From NCBI GenBank assembly GCA_022264855.1, contig JABYQU010000082.1, positions 1 through 64,000 on the forward strand: DNA of 64,000 nt. Direction: 5' to 3'. Positions 56,987-64,000 of the stretch are shown one piece after another (the stretch's first letter is position 1; every line of letters starts with the position of its first letter). The notes beneath the pieces are model-generated. The model was not told where the DNA came from and ran no database searches. It worked only from the letters and a program-made list of their open reading frames with translations. The position numbers and the translations under genes are program-made. The stretch comes from Lenzites betulinus (lineage: Eukaryota > Basidiomycota > Agaricomycetes > Polyporales > Polyporaceae).

Positions 56987-59284
56987 ATGCTCAGGCTTCT
57001 TTCGAACAGCAGACTCGCCGCACTCCGCTTTTCTTCCCATCACATCTCGCGACACTCTTTACATCTACGGTGCTTCCCTCGAGCACTAATTACCCATTGC
57101 AGGACTTGTGCCATGGACGTGGACCAGTCTGAAGCCGTAGCGGCACCTAGTTCTAGTCTGAAAAGGTCACAAGAGCATGCAGACGATGCTGCAACCACCA
57201 CCAAACGCGCGAAACCCGAGCCTGTAGATAACACTACAGAAACAGCTGCCGATGACATGAACCCTGCCAAAGAGAAAACAGATAAGCGCGGGGACGGGAA
57301 GAAAGGGCAGAAGCAGAGGGGGAAGAAGGGGAAGGATAAAGATTATGTTCGTGCCCGCCGTCGGGGCACCCGCCCGGAAGGGGGAGAAGTACAAGCACCT
57401 ACACCAGAGAACGGGGAACCTAAAGCCCCTAGGCTGCCTAAGCGGCCATGCGCCTTGCTTATGGGGTTCTGTGGCGATGGGTACAACGGGATGCAGATGT
57501 ACGTACCAAATGTTCCCATGCACAAATACAAGAGCGTTGAATACGCTATAGCCAACCGGACCCGAATGTCCGTACCATTGAAGGAGTATTATTTGATGCT
57601 CTCATCAAGGTCGGTGCAGTCTCTCAAGACAATTCGGACAACCCCACGAAGGTTTGTCCGCCGGTTCATGTCCGGAAATTGAGTGTCCATTAAGCGTGTA
57701 CTTAGGTCAAATTGGGAAGGGCCGCCCGCACCGACGCAGGTGTTCATGCTGCAGGGAACGTGGTCTCTATGAAACTCATCACCGTTATCCCGGGTGTACC
57801 AGACCTAGTCGCGAGACTAAACGAAGAGCTCCCGCCTGAGATCAGGATTTGGAGTATCGTACGTACCGCTCAGAAACTACTCTCCTCGTAGGCTGACTGC
57901 TTGACAGGTTCGAGTACAAAACTCGTTCAACGCGAGAACGTCCGTCACGATTCCCTCTTCCCGACTAGCGTGGCGTGCGCCCATTGACCCCGCCTACGGA
58001 CCAACAGGACATGCGACAGCCGCAAATACACATACTTCTTCCCCTCATACCTGATGCTCCCACCAAAGCCCGAGAGTGGTCTACACAATGCTCTCAAAGC
58101 GCAAGGTACAGACTGCACGCCGCACGCATTCTGGGAAAATGCAGACCCGAGCGCGGGAGTGCAAGGGGATCTCACGCGGAAACGAGCGTACCGCATTACC
58201 GCGGACAAGCTCGCAGCGCTGCGCGAGGCTGCGAAAAAGTTCGAAGGCTCGCACAACTTCTATAACTTCACGGTCGGGAGGGACTTTCGAGATCGGAGCT
58301 GTCAACGCTTCCTCAAGTCCATAGAGGCAGGTTCTTACCCGAGCTCTCAGTGGGGTCTTGCTTATGAATAATAATAGATCTCGGATCCGGCGGTATATGG
58401 TGACACGGAGTGGATAGCTGTGTTGCTGCACGGACAAAGCTTTATGTTGCACCAGGTGAGGCTCTAGTTGACTGTATCAACTGAATGTGCAGCTAGCTCA
58501 TTGAGCCCAGATTGTGAGCCTCTCCGGCGATAATTCTTGACCGCCATTCGTAACGCCTCATATCCAGCGTAAAATGATTTCCGCTCTCGTGCTCTCATGC
58601 CGAACAGGCACGCCCCCACAACTCATCGAAGAGGTGCGGTTTTACAGCATTACTTCTGCATGCCCTTGCTGATGATACTGCACCTCAGCTGTATGGTCCG
58701 CGACAGGTCTTCATCCCGAAGATGCCTGCACTCGGCTTGCTGCTCGAGTACCCGATCTTCGAGAGCTATAGCAGACGCGTCGCCGCTGTGAGCGAGAAGC
58801 TGCAGACGGAGGACCCAGAGTACCGCGCACCAATCGACTTCGAGGCGCACCGCACGCAGCTGGATGAGTTCAAGCAGAACCATATCTACGCGAAAATGCG
58901 GTCAATAGAGGACAAGCACGGCATGTACGTCCCCCTTCTCCTTCGTTTGTCTCCGCTCCTTGGTCGTTGCTGCCTGACGGCAAGCCGCGGTCGGGGTGTT
59001 GAACGCCGCCCGACAGATTTGATGGGTGGATACGTTCAATCGACGCCTACGGCGGCCACGACCTCGAGTACCTCAACCCGAAGGGCATCGTGCCGCAGTC
59101 TGCGGTAACTAAGCGTGGCGAGTTCCGCGCGAACCCGTTCCGCGAGAAGAAGCGCTACGACGCGACGTCCTTCCCCGTGGGTGGGGCACCCGCGACCGGC
59201 ACGGTCGAGGACGAGGAGAGCTCGGAAGACGAGGAAGCGCACCTGCCGCTCGATAAGGAGGAGCTCGCGGACATGGAGGGTTGA
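56987..59284 (+). CDS. PUS1: tRNA pseudouridine synthase 1 (TruA family), 545 or 587 aa
   Basis: Converts uridines to pseudouridine in tRNAs (and snRNA/mRNA) in the nucleus and possibly mitochondria. Exons: 56987-57498 (nuclear form from ATG 57113), 57552-57651, 57706-57858, 57908-57939, 58008-58326, 58378-58455, 58568-58633, 58689-58924 and 59017-59284, frame-consistent throughout. The intron at 58327 is GC-AG. Motifs: ALLMGFCGDGYNGMQIQPD; the catalytic GRAARTDAGVHAAGNVV with the active Asp; VQNSFNART; FYNFTVGRDF; WIAVLLHGQSFMLHQ; and ALVLSCRTGTPPQLIEE. The N-terminus has a basic nuclear-type region KEKTDKRGDGKKGQKQRGKK. The upstream in-frame ATG 56987 adds an Arg/Ser/Leu-rich presequence-like stretch. 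Confidence 0.92.
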
Positions 59285-59932
59285 CCCGGCCTACCTTCGG
59301 TCATACATATTGCAAAGATGGAGGGAGGCTGAGCGCAACTTGGCGCTCGCGCTCGTATATATGATGTATCGTACGATGCTGAGTACGTTCCCTTGACTTT
59401 CGGCACCGTTGCTGCGCCGATGAGCGTACCGCTCGTTCTCGAGAACCCGCAGATATTAGAAATGCGATGCCAAGTACTGCACAGTAAACTGGTATGCAAG
59501 TGATAGGTGAAACTCACTTGGCTGCAAGAACTTTGAGAAGTTACCTTGTGTGCAAGGTCACCTCCCCCCCGACAATTGAAGCGCATTTCGACCAGCGCCC
59601 GTCGGGCCGGCGCGCCGCCTCTCAAGCACCCTGCACACAAGGTTCGAGCCGCCGGTCCAGGCGGCATTTAGCTAGTGTCCCTACGCGAAGACATTTCAAG
59701 TAGATTTGTAGTCCATATACAACCATGGATGGAGAGAAAAGGTACCAAGGGTTAGGCGGCGGAACCGGAGAACGGCGGAGTGATGGGAGCGTTGGCGGTG
59801 TTTGTTTCGCGAAGGAGCACGGGCGCCTATGAATTTGAGACGCTAAATACGCGCCAACGCACGAGAGACGGCCAGCGACGTCGCTGTGTTCCTGCCACGA
59901 CGCGCCTCACGATCCCCTGCGACGAGCTCGCC
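59285..59932. other. Intergenic upstream of sphingolipid methyltransferase
   Basis: 650 bp with no gene of its own. The frame upstream of ATG 59933 stays open to about 59780 but looks untranslated. Confidence 0.5.
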
Positions 59933-61681
59933 ATGTCGGCCAACGCCCCCACCATCACGAACGTGCCGGCCATTAAAAACGCCCCCCTCATCGGCCTCGC
60001 CGAGGGAAATGGCTACTTCTCTAACTACCAGCTCGCCGCCCTGGTGCTCGGTGTGCCCTGGATCGTAAAACGGTCCCTCCCCGTCCTCTGCCATGGTGGC
60101 TTCAAAACCTATCTATTTCTCGTGCTTGTGCTCGGCATTCCCATTACCATCGCGTACTGGACCGTCATGAGTATCTACGGCCCTCGCGTTAACGAGAAGG
60201 TCCAGCTACCTGGCAAGAACATCGAGGAATACATCACCATCCGTGACCCCGAGCTCAAGGCCAAGTACTTCGGCAAGGAGAAGATCCCCATGCAGATTTT
60301 CCACGACGCGTACTTCGAGGAGAAGATTGACTTCAACGGTACGCAGTACGATCTGTGTGTCCAGCTGGCATCTCTGACCTGTCACGTCCTCGGACACATT
60401 GTATCTCCATAGCTGATGTTCTCGACACCCTCGAGGCTCGCCATGACTGGGCGAAGATGGTCTTCACCCCTAAGCTCTTCAAATACGTCTTTACCCAGAT
60501 GATTCCCGAGGTCATCTTCCACACCCAAAACCAGGATGAGGAGCAGGTCCGCGATACCTACGACAGTAAGTCACGCGTTTTCGCGCGTCGTTTAGCGTTT
60601 CTCACCTTCGTTGTGTAGGGGGCGATGACTTCTACGAGTGGTTCCTCGGTCCCCGCATGATCTACACGTCTGGCATCGTCACCGACATTACCCGTGAAGA
60701 GACGCTCGAGGAGCTCCAGGACAACAAGCTGACTGTTGTTTGCGAAAAGGTATATATCATGCTTTACCTTTTTTATGGCGCATGTTGCTTATGCCTCATC
60801 AACAGCTCAACCTCAAGCCCACTGATCGTCTCCTCGACATTGGTTGTGGATGGGGCACCCTCTCTGCATTCGCACACAAGAACTACGGCTGCGACGTCAC
60901 TGGCATCACCATTGCGAAGAAGCAGACCCAGTTCGGTAACGACCGCATCAAGAAGAACGGCGGCGACCCCTCGCGCGCACGTATCCTCTGCCTTGACTAC
61001 CGTGACATCCCCAGCGGCCGCGGCGCATACACGAAGATTGTTTCGCTCGAGATGGCTGAGCACGTTGGTATCCGCCGCTACCAGTCCTTCCTGCGCCAGG
61101 TGTACGACCTCCTCGACGACGACGGTGTCTTCCTCTTGCAAGTTGCCGGTCTCCGTCCTTCGTGGCAATACGAGGACCTGATCTGGGGTCTCTTCATGAA
61201 CGAGTACATCTTCCCTGGTGCCGACGCGTCGTGCTCTCTCGGCTGGGTCATCAAGCAGGTTGAGGCCGCCGGCTTTGAGGTCAAGAACATCGACGTACTT
61301 GGCGTGCACTACTCGGCGACTATCTACCGCTGGTACAAGAACTGGCTCAGCAACAGGGACAAGGTCGTCGAGGCGTACGGCGAGCGGTGGTACCGCATCT
61401 GGGTGTTCTTCCTTGCGTACTCTGTCCTCATCGCTCGGTATGTACCTGCTTGTTGTCACCCGTTAAGTGCGCGTAACTGACCATGTTTTGTACAGTCATG
61501 GTGGCTCGTCGGTCTTCCAGATCACGCTGCACAAGAACCTGAACGCGTACCCGCGCATTCTCGGCGTTACCAACCACGCGTCGATCCACGTCACTCCCGA
61601 CCACGAGATCCTGTACGTGTGCCAACTTCGTCTCCGCACATATGCGATACTCAATTGCCTCATCTTAGCCCGGTCGACTAA
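59933..61681 (+). CDS. Sphingolipid C9-methyltransferase, 483 aa
   Basis: Adds the C9 methyl branch to the sphingoid base of fungal glucosylceramides, using SAM, at the ER membrane. Exons 59933-60338, 60413-60565, 60619-60749, 60806-61437, 61496-61612 and 61669-61681 join in frame (introns 53-74 nt). The last coding exon is only 13 nt and gives the end EILPVD. Two N-terminal membrane segments (QLAALVLGVPWIVKRSL and LFLVLVLGIPITIAYWTV) precede the cyclopropane-synthase-like SAM domain with LLDIGCGWGTLSAFAHKNYG, VTGITIAKKQ, IVSLEMAEHVGIRRY and FLLQVAGLRPSW. Intact and full length for the family. Confidence 0.93.
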
Positions 61682-61979
61682 GCGGCTGCTTAGGCCGACT
61701 TCATATAGAGACCTTGATCATAGAATGAGTTGGGGTGCGGGCGGCCTGGTGCCGAGTGCGCAAGGTGATACGTTACTATTACGACGAATTGTACCGTATA
61801 CCGGGCTGTCCACGTTAATCGTAACGATGCTATTGGTTTCGAGACTTGATTGATGCCGTCATCGGTTTAGAGCCAGGCCTTATAGGCCTTCAGCACTTTA
61901 GCTACGCAAGACGCTGTCAACTCGTGTGCACGGGTAGTAAAAACATCTGATAGCACGAAAAGTATTCAATAACTCAGGA
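61682..61979. other. Convergent intergenic region
   Basis: Lies between the 3' ends of the methyltransferase gene and the minus-strand gene ending at 61980. Nothing else is seen. Confidence 0.5.
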
Positions 61980-62809
61980 TCATGCGATCGGATGGCCTAT
62001 GACGAACTCCTTCCGTTCTGCGTCCGAGAGCATACCTTGACCATCGCTGGCGGTAGGGCCGGGGACTCCGATGATGATGCTCAACGCATAGCAGGGACCA
62101 TCGTCTAGCTCATCCATGTCCCACTGCGAGAACTGAAGCGTCACACTGGGGTGCGCGTTTGTTGGTCCCTCATAACACTTCTTCCCGTCCTTCCAATTCT
62201 TAACATGCTGGCCTACGCATAGCACGGGGGCATGGGACAAGACTCCTGAGATATCCTAGAGTGACGGTCAATTACGCGTCATTGCGGCTGAGAAGCATGA
62301 GTGTGTCACATACCGGCAAGGTGCGGGGCGAGGACGACGACGAGGGTGGGTATACCCACTTAACCGTTGCATGAAATTGCTCCAAACGGCGCGCAGGGCA
62401 GGGGAACACATGGATGACCACCACCCCGTCAGGCCCGACATTGGAAAGTTTGAGAACGAAGTAGGATGATCCTCTTGAGCCGCGATGACGTTTGACCACC
62501 TCCGCATGCGTTAGATCTTGGTCCACCGGGTGCTTCAGCCCGTCCACCACCACGCCGATCGTGCGGAGATGGTGTAGCGTCCAACTTGGGAGGATGAACT
62601 GGAAGCTGTCCAGGGTGTTATATAGAATCGAGGGTGGTTCGGGGCCATATATCGCCAGCGCGGACTGGCTCTGTAGACGGTGGCAAGGGATGCAGACCTC
62701 CCGTAATACGGGCCCTGCGGGCAATGTGTGCCCGGACGCCCAGGAATCGACTATCGAGGGGTCCAGCAAGGCAAGGCGTGGATACTGTTTCGAGTGTGGG
62801 AAGGAGTCG
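61980..62809 (-). CDS. F-box-like protein, C-terminal part, cut by a TRIM element
   Basis: Minus-strand exons 62809-62314 and 62255-61980 join over a 58-nt intron, reading YPRLALLDPSIVDSWASGHT, YNTLDSFQFILPSWTLHHLR and, at the end, ERKEFVIGHPIA. The style (LPAGPVLREVCIPC, Leu/His-rich) is that of the variable C-terminal half of basidiomycete F-box proteins, but no F-box is present. The 5' part must lie beyond 63930: the TRIM element at 62810-63929 sits exactly where the frame is interrupted. Whether the gene was live before that is unknown. Confidence 0.6.
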
Positions 62810-63016
62810 TGTTAACTTTAGCGCCCGTTGGTATCAAGCGCCTCCGCTCGGTCCGAACAGCGATCGATAGATTAGATCGAGTTCCCTTATATACATGGCT
62901 CTGAAATGTATGTACGGTACGCGTTTGCAACGAGACCCCCATCCCCATCGCTCTCTCTGTCGGTCTCAAGCCAAGCGCGCCGCTCAACGTCCCTGCGGCA
63001 GCCCCGAAACTTCACA
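62810..63016 (+). repeat. Left LTR of the TRIM-like element
   Basis: 207 bp, identical to the copy at 63723-63929 as read here. Contains a TATA-like motif. Confidence 0.9.
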
Positions 63017-63722
63017 CAAACGCGTCTCCTCTGCACGAAGGATAATTCGCGCATGCCCGGTGGGGCCGAAGCCACCCGCGCCCGGCACGCTGAACTCGCC
63101 CAACCCCGCGCAGACTCGTTTACTCGTGTCTAGCCGCCGCCGCCGCTGCCGCCGCTGTTCCCGTCCCCCCCCCTCCTGCACGCCGTCGTCCCCCGCACGC
63201 GTCCGAACCCGCCGCCGTCCGTGGTGTGCCTGCCCCCTCTCTGCCGCGTAGCTGGCACTGCCGCACGCCTGAGCCCCAGTGTACGTCCTCCGTCGACCCA
63301 CGCCTCGCACCCCGAATCTCGTACGTCCCCCGTCGACCCGCACTTCGCACCCCGAACCCTTGCGTGCCCGCAGCCCCGCACCTCGACCCGTGCATTCGAT
63401 CCTCGTATCCGATCCTTGTATTCGATCCTCGACCCCGATCCGCGTATTCGATCCTTGTTTGCCCTCGATCCTCGACTCGATTCTTGACCCTCGACCCACG
63501 TTTCCTCGCCCCCGATTCACGACCCACACCCCATCTCGATTCCTGCACCTCACGTGTCCCGACACCGTCCTCGATCACTGTTGGAGTATCGGACTGGTTT
63601 TGGTATGATCCTGTTGATGTTGCTGTTGACGTTGAGTGTCCCTTTTCTCTGAAATTGGTATGTTTGCTTTTGCCGCCCCCCCCTTCTCATTGCTCCCCCT
63701 CGCTACGTCGCTTGTAGGGGTG

Positions 63723-63929
63723 TGTTAACTTTAGCGCCCGTTGGTATCAAGCGCCTCCGCTCGGTCCGAACAGCGATCGATAGATTAGATCGAGTTCCCT
63801 TATATACATGGCTCTGAAATGTATGTACGGTACGCGTTTGCAACGAGACCCCCATCCCCATCGCTCTCTCTGTCGGTCTCAAGCCAAGCGCGCCGCTCAA
63901 CGTCCCTGCGGCAGCCCCGAAACTTCACA
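63723..63929 (+). repeat. Right LTR of the TRIM-like element
   Basis: 207 bp copy, followed by the target duplication AGTCG at 63930-63934. Confidence 0.9.
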
Positions 63930-64000
63930 AGTCGGCCCTCATGCGGCGCCTCCGTTTAGAAGTGGGCCAGCTTGGGCGGCACTCTGTCAAACATAGCGAC

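Larger units (their letters stand above)
62810..63929 (+). mobile_element. Miniature LTR element (TRIM-like), 1120 bp
   Basis: Two 207-bp LTRs (62810-63016 and 63723-63929) read identically, start TGTTAAC and end CTTCACA. They are flanked by the 5-bp duplication AGTCG (62805-62809 and 63930-63934). The 706-bp interior has no gag or pol and is C-rich with degenerate repeats (many tcgatcctcga-like units near 63380-63520). A TATA-like ttatataca at 62888-62896 in the LTR and a purine-rich stretch before the right LTR suggest plus orientation. It depends on another element for movement. Confidence 0.88.

Noticed and set aside
60773..61459. Minus-strand ORF of 228 codons
   Set aside because: Antisense shadow of the sphingolipid C9-methyltransferase, caused by GC-ending codons.

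Overview
The window looks like a gene-dense but transposon-riddled piece of a basidiomycete (Agaricomycotina-type) genome. The grounds are many GT-AG introns of about 46-60 nt, a sphingolipid C9-methyltransferase of the fungal type, several F-box/LRR-like genes, a chromodomain Ty3/gypsy retrotransposon, and DNA transposons coding for KDZ-type and Tnp2-type transposases. No rRNA, tRNA, CRISPR or bacterial-style operon was seen. Gene models below were built by hand-joining exons so that frames and splice sites agree. Coordinates are outer bounds, with exons given in the evidence.

Layout. 1-8.1 kb: a decayed LAMMER/CLK-like kinase running off the left edge, then small intron-containing genes of unknown function on both strands. 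8.39-10.85 kb: a fold-back element made of two long inverted arms. 11.09-21.47 kb: a complete, apparently recent Ty3/gypsy chromovirus on the minus strand (identical 242-bp LTRs, 5-bp target duplication GCTAT) with gag-pro, an in-frame UAG, pol, and an extra 810-codon third ORF, followed by a 3' region with four stem-loops whose stems covary around one invariant loop. 21.7-28.7 kb: an F-box gene, a possible nucleotidyltransferase-like gene, and a divergent pair of multi-exon genes around a short shared promoter.

30.4-48.5 kb: one F-box/LRR-like gene broken by two DNA transposons that landed 36 bp apart in the same exon. Element A (30686-35284, 22-bp perfect TIRs, 7-bp duplication ACTCAGG) carries a Tnp2-like transposase that has lost its catalytic middle, plus a cargo gene. 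Element B (35336-47306, 8-bp duplication ACCCCACG, about 1.2-kb TIRs with internal repeats) carries a KDZ transposase spoiled by a single in-frame TGA, a protein with a viroplasmin/RNase H1-N-like segment, and a basic HMG-box-like protein. Removing both insertions and one copy of each target duplication restores an open frame across both joints.

48.7-62.8 kb: housekeeping genes: methylenetetrahydrofolate reductase (minus), a DUF202-type membrane protein (minus), tRNA pseudouridine synthase 1 (plus, with a mitochondrial presequence-like extension) and sphingolipid C9-methyltransferase (plus), mixed with unknown genes and a decayed aryl-alcohol dehydrogenase. 62.81-63.93 kb: a miniature LTR element (TRIM-like, identical 207-bp LTRs, duplication AGTCG) sits in the 5' part of another F-box-like gene at the right edge.

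No pathway links neighbouring genes. The common theme is several waves of mobile elements, some very recent, in F-box-type genes and intergenic DNA.
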